Shown here in pieces: positions 8,200-15,770 of a DNA stretch of 18,160 nt. The DNA comes from CAZVEE01 sp964625525 (GTDB taxonomy: Bacteria; Pseudomonadota; Alphaproteobacteria; JAJFIK01): assembly GCA_964625525.1 (NCBI GenBank), contig CAZVEE010000071.1, positions 1 through 18,160 on the forward strand, written 5' to 3'. Positions within the stretch are counted from its first letter, which is position 1. Each line of letters opens with the position of its first letter. The position numbers and the translations under genes were made by a program. A model generated the notes under the pieces. The model was given only the letters and a program-made list of their open reading frames with translations, did not search any database and was not told where the DNA came from.

Positions 8200-8730
8200 T
8201 GACGTGCTCCGGTGGTCATCCGCCGTCTGATCATGACGATCCGCCACGAGAGTCTCGACACGACCCAAGCCCGGCACCCAGCCCTTGTTGATATCGCTTT
8301 CGGTGATCTCACCGTCACCGCCCAGAACGAGATGCTCTTCCCAACTCTCGATAGAGCCATCAAGCATCAGGCTGTTATCCATGGGAGACGTCACCGGCTG
8401 CCGGGTCGGCTCGGAATTCAGCGCCAGACCCACCATGACCGGATCAGGCGCCGCGTCTCACACCACCTTCACATGCACGAGACTTCCGGCGAAGCGCCGC
8501 CGAACCGGACCGATATAGGAGAGGATCTTGTAAAGCAGCATGCGGGAGGGGTACGGGTCCGCATCGCTCTGCACCCGCACCGGTTTAAGGCCCGGAATCG
8601 AGCGCAGACCGGAATCGAGCGCAGAAATGCAGGCAGGTCATCCAAAATAATTCCCCATGGCATGGGCGGCGGGGTCTTTGCCGATGTCTGAGTCGGTATC
8701 GTCTTCCTCTTCTCCAGTCGCAATCCGCAT
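8200..8730 (-). pseudogene. Degraded gene of unknown function with 17-bp duplication and in-frame stop
   Basis: On the minus strand a coherent protein can be read only if lesions are repaired. One frame gives GIILDDLPAFLRSIP, then is thrown out by a perfect 17-bp tandem duplication (8592-8625). Removing one unit continues the frame as GLKPVRVQSDADPYPSRM, LLYKILSYIGPVRRRF and AGSLVHVKVV. It then meets a TGA (8458-8460) and goes on in the same frame as DAAPDPVMVGLALNSEPTRQ, through SIESWEEHLVLGGDGEITES, to about 8203. A CGA-to-TGA change would explain the stop. At the 5' end a different frame starting at ATG 8730 (acidic, with KDPAAHAMG) may be the true beginning, implying one more frameshift near 8655. 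I do not recognise the family. The end point is approximate. Confidence 0.5.
8592..8625. repeat. Two perfect 17-bp tandem units
   Basis: CCGGAATCGAGCGCAGA occurs twice in direct succession (8592-8608 and 8609-8625). As 17 is not a multiple of three, the duplication shifts the minus-strand reading frame of the decayed gene that contains it. Confidence 0.95.
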
Positions 8731-8754
8731 CACCTACACGGCGTTGCCAAGACG

Positions 8755-8988
8755 TCAGCGGGGCGCTTTTTTCCTGTAGGGCCTTTGGGCATTTATCTCT
8801 TGGCGCCCCCTTTCTTTCGCGGCTTCGCATTCCGCGTACAATTCTTCTAGCGTCATCTCACCGCTTGGACCAGTTATACTGACCGGGGGAAAACGACGAT
8901 ATGTTGCTTTGGCCTTATTATATGCGTCTTCTGGACAGAATGCTTGTACTTCAAGGTTTTGCCTGCCTTTAATTGTGTAAATTGCCAT
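8755..8988 (-). CDS. Small hypothetical protein (77 aa)
   Basis: 77-aa open frame ending in TGA at 8755-8757. The N-terminus MAIYTIKGRQNLEVQAF looks like a short beta-hairpin start. The middle contains GPSGEMTLEELYAECEAA, and the tail is basic (RPYRKKAPR), so a small soluble, possibly nucleic-acid- or partner-binding protein is conceivable; I do not recognise a family. It is clearly more AT-rich than its neighbours, which hints at recent acquisition. The ribosome site is weak (GAG about 6 nt before the ATG at 8988). It sits alone between a decayed gene and the iron-uptake block. It is judged real because the frame fills the locally AT-rich patch and has protein-like composition, but evidence is moderate. 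Confidence 0.55.
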   Translation of the reverse strand: MAIYTIKGRQNLEVQAFCPEDAYNKAKATYRRFPPVSITGPSGEMTLEELYAECEAAKERGRQEINAQRPYRKKAPR

Positions 8989-9160
8989 GATTACTCTATC
9001 GGCTAATTGCGCACATTTGGGAATGCCGGTGACAATTTAAAGGCCGGGTCAAGAGGGTCAGATTTCAAACTCAGACACATTCAGGCGCCACAGCTGTGTT
9101 TCAAGCCCGTCGCCCAGCGCGACAACAACGGGCCTGCGGAGCCCCCTTGGCACCGGCCCG

Positions 9161-9200
9161 TAGAGCGCTTTCAGGAGAAGGGCGTGCTCTTTTCCGCCCG
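9161..9200 (+). repeat. Dispersed intergenic repeat, copy C (partial, 40 bp)
   Basis: TAGAGCGCTTTCAGGA and the closing TTTTCCGCCCG match the corresponding 40 bp of copy A (minus strand from 618) at 35 of 40 positions by hand alignment. The hairpin half of the element is absent. Confidence 0.75.
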
Positions 9201-9203
9201 ACA

Positions 9204-9220
9204 TTGCGAATGACAAGCAA
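9204..9220. promoter_or_regulatory. Possible iron-regulator site upstream of the PepSY gene
   Basis: TTGCGAATGACAAGCAA is a TTGC-N9-GCAA inverted repeat about 65 bp before the ATG at 9284. It shares GAATGA with the stronger Fur-like dyad at 11368-11382. Weak evidence; it may be chance. Confidence 0.25.
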
Positions 9221-9283
9221 AAGCATAATGTGGAACACTGCGCACCGACAGTCAGACGACATCATGCAAACAGGGCAGCGGAC

Positions 9284-10894
9284 ATGGCGGACGGCAGCGG
9301 CACCGGAAAGAGCGACGCGAGCCCCGCCGAGCGCCACCCCGCCGAGCGCCACCCCGCCGAGCGCCAGGGCGGCCGGCGTCGCTTCTACGTGCTCCATATC
9401 TGGGTGGGATTTCACCTCGCGGTCCTGATGGCGCTCGTTTTGGCGACAGGCACGCTTGCCACGCTCTCCCATGAAATCGACTGGCTGACTCAAGACGACA
9501 TGCGTGTGGTCCCCGACGGAGACCGCGTGTCCTGGAACACAATGGCTCGGGCCCTGCGCGCCGAGTACCCGGACCATGTGCTGGTGTCGTTGGAAGCCAT
9601 GCCGGGGCACTACTTCGCCCACCGCGCCCGCATGGTCGATCCTTATGGTCGGCAGGTTTTTGTGCATGTGGATCAGTGGACCGGACAGGTCACCGGCAGC
9701 ACCCATCCGCTCACGGTGCAGCGCCTGTTTCGCGATTGGCACCGCTATCTCTTTATGCCGAATTTCATCGGACTGCCGCTGGTCACCTCCATGGCCTTCA
9801 TCCTGATCATTTCGCTCTACACGGGCCTGAAGACGACACGGAAGTGGGGTACCGTCGCCACGCGCATTCGGGTCGATAAAGGCGCGCGCATTGCCGTGGG
9901 GGACGCGCATAAGGCGGCTGGCCTGTGGGGGGTCTGGTTCTTCATCGTGATGATCGTCACGGGCATTTGGTATCTCGCTGAATTCGGCGCCGCGGTCAGT
10001 GGGGACCGCTTTGAACCGGCGCGCCCACGCCTGGCCCAGGAGCGGGTGGCCGACTTCGGCCAGACAATCCAGGATGCGTCAACGGCGCGGATAATCGCCG
10101 CTGCGACAGATGCCTTTCCAGAATTGGAGCCCCGGCGTATCCACTACGCGGTGCGCGCGGGAGACCCGGTCTCGGTTCTGGGGCGCGGAGGATCCATCTT
10201 GCTGCGTGACCGCGCCAATCGTGTGTCCCTCGATCCGGTAGACCTGTCCGTCATTCAGATCCAACGGTCACAGGACATTGGCTGGGTGGCATGGCTCAAC
10301 GAAATGGCCGATCCGGTGCATTTCGGCTCTTTTGGGGGGCTGCCCACTAAAGTGATCTGGTTCGTCTTCGGTCTCGCCATGACCGGATTGTCAGTCAGTG
10401 GCGTCTGGCTGACTTGGCGCCGCCTGCGCAGTGCGGCCCCATCCCGCGCACAGCTCCTCACCTTCCCGGTTTTACTGGTCAGCCTGGCTTTTGCCGTGCC
10501 GTGGGTTCAACGGCTGCAGGGGCCAGCCGTTCCGGACCAGGAACAGGCGCTCACGCCCCAAGCTCTGGGCGCGTTTGACACCCAACTCCTCCTGGCCCGG
10601 ACCGCGCAGGGCAACCCGACTGGCGATTTGCGCCTTCTGATTGCGAGTGATCGGGGCCGGCCGAACATCTCCGGTGTCGTCATCACTGTCGAAACCGATG
10701 ATGGGGGGCCCGGCTCGGAGGTAACGCGCGCCGCCGGCCGCCTGGGGCCTGTGACAGAACTGCGCGCGCATCTTCCGCCGGATCTGCTTAAAACAGCACA
10801 GGCGTTGGTCGTTCGTTTGGACCTGCATTCAGGGGCCCAACTGACCGGGCGCTGGCGGCTGTCAGGCGCGCGTGACCTGGCCGCCTCCGGATGA
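9284..10894 (+). CDS. PepSY-associated transmembrane protein, likely siderophore-iron handling
   Basis: 536-aa inner-membrane protein. After a basic tail with three tandem PAERH/Q pentapeptides (~14-28), it shows the PepSY-TM architecture. Helix 1 is FYVLHIWVGFHLAVLMALVL (~34-53), with His at 38 and 44. A periplasmic PepSY-like domain follows (~70-150), then DWHRYLFMPNF and helix 2 (~163-181), DAHKAAGLWGVWFFIVM and helix 3 (~208-232), a second periplasmic domain (~240-345), HFGSFGGLPTKVIWFVFGLA and helix 4 (~346-377), helix 5 (~391-407), and a ~125-residue soluble tail. The conserved paired His residues suggest haem ligation; members near TonB receptors are thought to reduce or process ferric siderophores. 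The start at 9284 is preferred because residues encoded between GTG 9230 and this ATG are not membrane-protein-like and neither start has a strong ribosome site. The DUF4149 gene follows at 15 bp. Confidence 0.85.
   Translation: MADGSGTGKSDASPAERHPAERHPAERQGGRRRFYVLHIWVGFHLAVLMALVLATGTLATLSHEIDWLTQDDMRVVPDGDRVSWNTMARALRAEYPDHVLVSLEAMPGHYFAHRARMVDPYGRQVFVHVDQWTGQVTGSTHPLTVQRLFRDWHRYLFMPNFIGLPLVTSMAFILIISLYTGLKTTRKWGTVATRIRVDKGARIAVGDAHKAAGLWGVWFFIVMIVTGIWYLAEFGAAVSGDRFEPARPRLAQERVADFGQTIQDASTARIIAAATDAFPELEPRRIHYAVRAGDPVSVLGRGGSILLRDRANRVSLDPVDLSVIQIQRSQDIGWVAWLNEMADPVHFGSFGGLPTKVIWFVFGLAMTGLSVSGVWLTWRRLRSAAPSRAQLLTFPVLLVSLAFAVPWVQRLQGPAVPDQEQALTPQALGAFDTQLLLARTAQGNPTGDLRLLIASDRGRPNISGVVITVETDDGGPGSEVTRAAGRLGPVTELRAHLPPDLLKTAQALVVRLDLHSGAQLTGRWRLSGARDLAASG
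9322..9366 (+). repeat. Three perfect 15-bp tandem repeats inside the PepSY gene
   Basis: CCCCGCCGAGCGCCA occurs three times back to back (9322-9336, 9337-9351, 9352-9366), encoding PAERH, PAERH and PAERQ in the cytoplasmic N-terminal tail. The unit keeps the frame, so copy number may vary between strains. Confidence 0.95.
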
Positions 10895-10909
10895 TCACAG
10901 GAGACCTGG

Positions 10910-11332
10910 ATGGACCTGATCTTGACGACTATCGGAACGCTTGCCTTGGGTTGTCTTCTGGGCGGCATGGTGTTCTTTCCCAGCATTGTGGCGCCCACGG
11001 TGTTCCAAGCCCTGGACCCTGCGCCCGCGGGCACGTTTTTGCGCCGCCTGTTTCCCAAATACTATCTGTTCATCATCGTGACAGCGGTTTTGGGCGCTGT
11101 TGGCTTGCATGACCGCCCGGTCGTTGCCATTGGCCTGGGGCTTGTGGCTCTCTCCACTCTTGCGGTGCGGCAACTCCTTGTACCCCGGATCAACCAATGG
11201 CGGGACCAGCAGATGGCGGGTGATCACGACGCCGCCCGCGCCTTTGCGTCCGGACACAGATTGTCCGTCCTCCTCAATCTTGGTCAGCTTCTGTTCGTGA
11301 TCTGGGCCTTTGTCGCCGTGACCGTGTTGTAG
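10910..11332 (+). CDS. DUF4149-type small membrane protein
   Basis: 140-aa protein with four predicted helices (roughly 5-25, 50-66, 69-88 and 118-138). The motif GGMVFFPSIVAPTVFQALD followed by FLRRLFPKYY and, later, RINQWRDQ and the S-x-H-R-L-S-V-L-L-N segment are typical of the DUF4149 (TMEM205-like) family, whose biochemical role is not established. GGAG lies 6 nt before the ATG at 10910, which is 15 bp after the PepSY stop, so the two genes form a transcription unit. Placement between a PepSY-TM gene and a TonB-dependent receptor suggests a supporting role in iron or metal uptake; this is inference from context only. Confidence 0.82.
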   Translation: MDLILTTIGTLALGCLLGGMVFFPSIVAPTVFQALDPAPAGTFLRRLFPKYYLFIIVTAVLGAVGLHDRPVVAIGLGLVALSTLAVRQLLVPRINQWRDQQMAGDHDAARAFASGHRLSVLLNLGQLLFVIWAFVAVTVL

Positions 11333-11367
11333 ACGCGGTTCCTATCCCTCGGCTCACTTGTTATTAA

Positions 11368-11382
11368 GAATGATTTGCATTC
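11368..11382. promoter_or_regulatory. Fur-box-like dyad upstream of the TonB-dependent receptor
   Basis: GAATGATTTGCATTC is a perfect GAATG-N5-CATTC inverted repeat inside an AT-rich stretch (11361-11381), 57 bp before the receptor ATG. Its form and AAT/ATT content resemble Fur operators. A possible -10 (TATAGA, 11390-11395) follows directly, so binding would block transcription when iron is plentiful. Confidence 0.6.
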
Positions 11383-11439
11383 CGAGACCTATAGACCTAC
11401 AGTCCCCTCCACCAGTCATGGGGTTCAAGGGACACAGTC

Positions 11440-13569
11440 ATGGGATACAACGACATCCTCAAATGTGGCGTCGCCGCCATCGCGTGTGTGTGCTTGGTCG
11501 GCGGATCAGCGGCCGCGCAGGATAATGGGGACGCGGACGACCAGGAGCGCTTCTCTGGTGATGTTATTGTCGTCACGGAGCGGGCCCAACGTCTTTATCG
11601 TGTTCAAGAAACCGATACGGCTCGGCTGCCCGGCGACCCGCTCACCTCGCCCATTTCGATCATATCGATCAATGCGCAATTGATCGCCGACCAGGGTGCG
11701 CGCGATGCTCAGGACATTTATCGGAATATCTCCGGTGTCAGCGTATTCAGCTATGCGGGCGTGACCGCACGTGGTTTCCGTCAGGAGGAAATCTTCTTCG
11801 ACGGTCTGCGTGGTGATCCCTATGCGGGCTTTGCCGTGCCGCAGCTCTTCAATGTGGAGCGCATTGATTTCCTCAAAGGACCTGCCGGGATGCTATACGG
11901 ACCCGGTGCCCCGGGCGGGCTGTTCAATTATGTGACCAAGAAGCCGTCCGAGGACTTTTTCGCTCGCCTGGAAGGGGTGGCCGGCACGGAAGCCCGCTAT
12001 GGCGCCTCCGTCGAGATCAATGGCGCGCTTCCCATCGATGGCCTGACGGGGCGCGTCGGGATCTTTTATGAAGATCGCAACACGGCGCGGCGCAACACCG
12101 CGAGCGAGACCCTCATCTATGATGTGGGTTTGGGCGCGGATCTGGGCTTTGCGCAATTGACTCTTCAAGGCACCCGCTATGAGCAGGACTTGGACGGCAA
12201 TCGCTTGCGGGGTGTGCCAACCAATGATGAGGGCGACTTCCTCGCCGACCGGCGCTGGAACCACAACGAGCCCGATGATTTTCTGGACCTGGTCTCCAAC
12301 AATCTGCAAGCCAGCCTTGAGGGTGAGATCGGCGACAGCATAACCTGGGACGCCGCCATTCGGTATACGGATAGTGAGGAAAACCAGAAATATCACGAGC
12401 CACGCACCCTTATCGACACCGATGGCAACGGCAAAGTGGACTTTGTCTCTGTGCGGGAATTTCGAGACCAGACCCGTGCTGAGGAAAGTTTGTCCTTCGG
12501 TGCGAATGCCATTTGGTCGAGCACATTCGGGTCCTTCGACAATCGCCTGCTGGTGGGCGTGGACTATTTCGACGGAGAAGAAGTCTTCGACTATGACCGC
12601 GCCCGTGGGCCCGGTGACAATGTGCTGGGACTGAGCCTGAAGAACCCGCAATATGGCCGGTCTGACCGCCGCACCTATGTTTTCACAACGATCGCTGATG
12701 GGCGGTTGTCGGAGCAAACGCGCCAGGGGGCCTATCTGCTCAACGAAGTGACGTATGGGGACTTCATCCTGACGGGCGGAGTGCGCTTCGATAAGTTCGA
12801 AGATGCGGACTTTGACGATGATAATGTGACGTTCCGAGCTGGTGCCGTTTATCGGCTACGCCCTGATATCTCGCTTTTCGCGCAATGGGCGGAAAGTTAC
12901 GAGCCGCAAGGTGTTGGCGACCAGGACCCACGCCGCGGCGGCCCGTTCGACCCCACAGAAGGCGAGATCGTCGAGGGCGGCATTCGCACGCAACTTCTTG
13001 ATGGCCGCATCCAGTCTTCCCTCGCGGTTTATGAAATTGTTCGCAGCAATCTGTTGCAGAACTCTGGCGAAGATCCGGATGGGGATGGTCTGGATGATCT
13101 CATTGCCTTTGGTGAAGTAACCAGTTGGGGCATTGAGATTGATCTGGCCGCTGATGTCACGCCCGACTGGGTTTTGACCGCCTCTTATGCCTACAACGAT
13201 ACGGAAGTCACCGGGGATACGGGCGAAGGAGGCACAGACCGCATCCGCAACCGGGTGGGCGACCGCTTCGCCAATGCGCCCGAGCATCAATTCGGTTTCT
13301 GGACCCGCTATCAGATCCCCGCCATCAACACCGCGTTCGCGGTGGGCGGCGACTATGTCAGCGACCAGTTGAGCCTGTCGGGCCAGACTGTTCAGTCCTA
13401 CTTCATCTTCGACGCATCGGTCATGTGGGAGCCAGGGCCCGTGGATGTGATGCTCCGCGTGGAAAATATCTTTGATGAAACCTATGCGGCATCGGGCTTC
13501 CTGGAGCGCACGGGCCACTTCCCCGGAGATCCACGATCACTCTTTGTCGAGATTTCCAAAAAGTGGTAG
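11440..13569 (+). CDS. TonB-dependent siderophore receptor
   Basis: 709-aa outer-membrane receptor for a ferric siderophore. Residues 1-26 are a Sec signal peptide with likely cleavage at SAAA/Q. DVIVVTE (~41-47) is a TonB-box candidate. The plug domain spans ~65-170, with DIYRNISGVSVFSYAGVTAR (~92-111), the FDGLRGDPYAG loop, VERIDFLKGPAGMLYGPGAP (~139-158) and GGLFNYVTKKP, all typical of the FhuA/FpvA-type siderophore class. The rest reads as alternating strands of a 22-strand barrel with Asp-rich loops, and it ends VENIFDETYAASGF...ISKKW with the expected C-terminal aromatic residue. AAGGGA lies 7 nt before the ATG at 11440. The substrate cannot be told. The Fur-like dyad and the upstream PepSY-TM/DUF4149 genes support an iron-uptake role. 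Length is normal. Confidence 0.93.
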   Translation: MGYNDILKCGVAAIACVCLVGGSAAAQDNGDADDQERFSGDVIVVTERAQRLYRVQETDTARLPGDPLTSPISIISINAQLIADQGARDAQDIYRNISGVSVFSYAGVTARGFRQEEIFFDGLRGDPYAGFAVPQLFNVERIDFLKGPAGMLYGPGAPGGLFNYVTKKPSEDFFARLEGVAGTEARYGASVEINGALPIDGLTGRVGIFYEDRNTARRNTASETLIYDVGLGADLGFAQLTLQGTRYEQDLDGNRLRGVPTNDEGDFLADRRWNHNEPDDFLDLVSNNLQASLEGEIGDSITWDAAIRYTDSEENQKYHEPRTLIDTDGNGKVDFVSVREFRDQTRAEESLSFGANAIWSSTFGSFDNRLLVGVDYFDGEEVFDYDRARGPGDNVLGLSLKNPQYGRSDRRTYVFTTIADGRLSEQTRQGAYLLNEVTYGDFILTGGVRFDKFEDADFDDDNVTFRAGAVYRLRPDISLFAQWAESYEPQGVGDQDPRRGGPFDPTEGEIVEGGIRTQLLDGRIQSSLAVYEIVRSNLLQNSGEDPDGDGLDDLIAFGEVTSWGIEIDLAADVTPDWVLTASYAYNDTEVTGDTGEGGTDRIRNRVGDRFANAPEHQFGFWTRYQIPAINTAFAVGGDYVSDQLSLSGQTVQSYFIFDASVMWEPGPVDVMLRVENIFDETYAASGFLERTGHFPGDPRSLFVEISKKW

Positions 13570-13606
13570 TGACGCAAGCCCTGTTACGGTGCTTCGTAGC
13601 GTATCC

Positions 13607-13646
13607 AGCGATGGGAAGGGCATCAATCTGCGCCCCTCCCGTCGCT
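13607..13646. terminator. Strong hairpin between convergent receptor and COG0523 genes
   Basis: AGCGATGGGAAGGGC (13607-13621) pairs with GCCCCTCCCGTCGCT (13632-13646) over 15 positions with one G.U pair and one mismatch, around a 10-nt loop. It lies 38 bp after the receptor stop and 33 bp after the end of the opposite gene. There is no long T-run, but the location suits a bidirectional terminator. Confidence 0.55.
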
Positions 13647-13678
13647 AATCCACTCGCTCCGAGTACGGTCATGCACCC

Positions 13679-14937
13679 CTAAGCTGCAATAATGTCGAAT
13701 GGCTTTAGCGTATCGCGCAGGTCTGCCTCATCAATATCGCGCGTGATGAAGACGATCCGGGAGCGGCGATCTTCACTTGGCCACGCCTCCAGCCTGACAG
13801 GCGGGTGGAAGATGTGTTGAACGCCGTGAATGACAACCGGCCGTTTAAGTCCTTCAACATTGATAAGCCCCTTGATCCGGAGGCAGTCAGCACCTCGAAA
13901 TCTAAGCAAGGCCTCCAGCCAAAGATCGAGCGACTCCGGCGGAATAGGCTTATCAATCGTCAGGCAAAGCGCTTTGATATGCTCGTCATGGCGATTTACA
14001 TCATGATGGTGCCCATGATGACCATCTCCACCATGATCATGATCGTGATCATGATCATGATCGTGCCCGTGATCGTGAAAATCACTGTAGGCTTCTGCCT
14101 TGAGCCATTGCTGGACATCCAGNNNNNNNNNNNNNNNNNNNNNNNNNNNNNNNNNNNNNNNNNNNNNNNNNNNNNNNNNNNNNNNNNNNNNNNNNNNNNN
14201 NNNNNNNNNNNNNNNNNNNNNNCGTGATCGTGAAAATCACTGTAGGCTTCTGCCTTGAGCCATTGCTGGACATCCAGACTTTTTGTTGCCGGATTATAAA
14301 GGCCCGCATCAAACAGTAACGCTGGCTCAACACGACCATTGTCCGAGACGATTTGGGGCGCGGCCGGGTTCAACGTCCGCAGTCGCGTCTTCAATGCCTG
14401 CAAGGCCGCAGGCTCGGTCAGATCGGTCTTGGTGATGAGCAGACGGTCGGCCATGGCTGCCTGCTTTACGGCCTCTATCTGGCGATCCAGGGTGTCTGCA
14501 CCATTGGCGGCATCGATGGTCGTTATGACTCCATCAAGACGATATTGCCGCGTCACCGAGCGATCAGTCATCAGGGTATGGAGAATGGGCGCGGGATCGG
14601 CCAGCCCTGTCGTTTCGATCACAACCCGGTCGAACCATCGCTCGCCCCCCCGGGCAAAACGCCCAGGCGCATCGCGCAACGTTTTGACCAAGTCACCCCG
14701 GATCGTGCAGCACAGACAGCCGCTGGCCATTTCAATGACCACGTCATCGTGACTGTAGGCAACCAGATTATGATCAATCCCGATCTCGCCGAACTCGTTG
14801 ATGAGCACAAGAGTGCGGCTGAGTTCCGGTTGGTGGATCAGGTGATTGAGAACCGTCGTCTTGCCGCTGCCCAGGAACCCCGTCAGGACAGAAACGGGCA
14901 GGCGCTGCGCCGATCCTCCTAAATCCGTGTCTTCCAT
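13679..14937 (-). CDS. CobW/COG0523 GTPase with His-rich loop, interrupted by an assembly gap
   Basis: G3E-family P-loop GTPase of the COG0523 metallochaperone type. Walker A is GFLGSGKT (~20-27); the metal-binding GCLCC motif is at ~73-77; IETTGLADP (~108) and the guanine-specificity motif TKTD (~169-172) follow. Next comes a His-rich segment with 15 His in about 33 residues, and a CobW C-terminal domain ending DTLKPFDIIAA. 100 Ns (14123-14222) fall in the gene, but the 55 bases on each side of them are identical. Collapsing the overlap gives one open frame of 367 aa from ATG 14937 (AAGGAAG 9 nt ahead; a GTG at 14958 is also possible). As the coordinates stand, the 3' part is out of frame. 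The His-rich loop and neighbouring ZigA-type gene suggest zinc delivery or storage. It follows the phosphatase gene by 47 bp. Confidence 0.88.
14068..14277. other. Scaffold gap of 100 N flanked by an identical 55-bp overlap
   Basis: N run 14123-14222 is exactly 100 bases. Bases 14068-14122 and 14223-14277 are identical (55 bp), so two contigs that overlap were joined with a default-size gap instead of being merged. The true locus should be 155 bp shorter if the overlap is simple. Confidence 0.9.
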
Positions 14938-14984
14938 GAGGACTGACTTCCTTGACACATTTGATTAAGTCACCGGCGTCTTCG

Positions 14985-15665
14985 TCAGTCGACATCGCCC
15001 AGGGCGCGCCGCGCGAACGGAGCCAGATCACTGCCCATAAACTGTCCGACTGCTGTTACCGCGCCGGTATCGGTGTAGCGCAGCACGCCAATCTCGCCTT
15101 CCGAGAGCCGCAGACCGCTCACGCGGAAAATGTTCCCTCCGTGACTAATCAGCGCGATATTTGATCCCGGCAGACCGGGCGCAAGCTCGGCCAAAACGCG
15201 GCGCAGCTCAGTCTCGGCAATATCGAGCGTGCGCGCGCCTCGTGGGTTATGGTGCATCAGGCGCACATCGTTTTCATAGTCCACACCGAACATGAAGCGC
15301 GCGGTTTCCGCACTGCGGCACATGGGGCTGGAAATAACCCGGCTCACATCAATATCAAGAGCACGCAGCACCACGCCGGTCTCTTGGGCACCAGCGGCCC
15401 CAGCGATGGAGAGATTGCGTTGCGCCCGGCAATCGTCCGGCGCCTGGGTGTAGTCGTCGGCGCGCGACGGCACTTCGGTGCGCTCATGGCGAATGATGAG
15501 AACATGACCACCGTCCTGCAGCGCCGCGATCAGATCTTGCCGGCTGAGCGGTGCGCTTTGGGCCTGTTCAGCCAAGGCGGGTGCCGCCAGGAGCGTTATC
15601 GTGATGGCAAGCGCTGCCCAGATGATGAACAATCGCTTCGTGGAATGACCAAATTGAACCATCAT
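14985..15665 (-). CDS. Secreted histidine phosphatase family protein
   Basis: 226-aa protein with a clear Sec signal peptide (basic STKR, hydrophobic RLFIIWAALAITITLLAA, cleavage near PALA/EQ, ~32), so it should act in the periplasm. The mature part belongs to the histidine phosphatase (phosphoglycerate mutase-like) superfamily. The phosphorylated His sits in LIIRHERTE (~57-64), the second Arg in SSPMCRSAET (~112-121), and the second catalytic His in ALISHGGN (~171-178). DDCRAQRNLS is typical of the periplasmic subgroup that includes Ais-like proteins; the substrate is unknown. The start is taken at the ATG at 15665 (ATG 15662 is equally possible) because the signal peptide begins there; the frame is open to 15755 but that part is not protein-like. 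The COG0523 gene follows on the same strand, suggesting co-expression. Confidence 0.87.
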   Translation of the reverse strand: MMVQFGHSTKRLFIIWAALAITITLLAAPALAEQAQSAPLSRQDLIAALQDGGHVLIIRHERTEVPSRADDYTQAPDDCRAQRNLSIAGAAGAQETGVVLRALDIDVSRVISSPMCRSAETARFMFGVDYENDVRLMHHNPRGARTLDIAETELRRVLAELAPGLPGSNIALISHGGNIFRVSGLRLSEGEIGVLRYTDTGAVTAVGQFMGSDLAPFARRALGDVD

Positions 15666-15770
15666 TTCGGAGATACCTGATTTTGGGATAAAGCCGGGGC
15701 GGTGGAACGCCACCACAGATGGCCTTCTCGGCGAGGACACGACCGAGACGGTCATTCGTGCACACCATGC

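Larger units (their letters stand above)
8989..9283. other. Intergenic region before the iron block
   Basis: No convincing gene is seen on either strand. The region holds a partial copy of the dispersed repeat (9161-9200) and a weak inverted repeat TTGC-N9-GCAA (9204-9220) that could be an iron-regulator site ahead of the PepSY gene. Confidence 0.6.

Noticed and set aside
7861..8436. A 191-codon minus-strand frame taken as an intact gene
   Set aside because: Its last ~100 codons are antisense to the AraC helix-turn-helix. Only the first part looks like coding sequence, and that is better explained as the tail of the broken gene upstream.
8212..8691. A 159-codon plus-strand frame after the AraC gene
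   Set aside because: Its His/Arg-rich translation has no motif, and the opposite strand gives the more protein-like, though broken, reading.
11893..12717. A 274-codon minus-strand frame inside the receptor gene
   Set aside because: The plus strand encodes a complete TonB-dependent receptor; the minus frame is its shadow.
14020..14080. GATCATGATC-type repeats as a regulatory or CRISPR-like array
   Set aside because: They are alternating His and Asp codons of the COG0523 His-rich loop, with no spacers.
14123..14222. The N run as evidence of a disrupted COG0523 gene
   Set aside because: The identical 55-bp flanks and the restored frame show an assembly join rather than a biological break.
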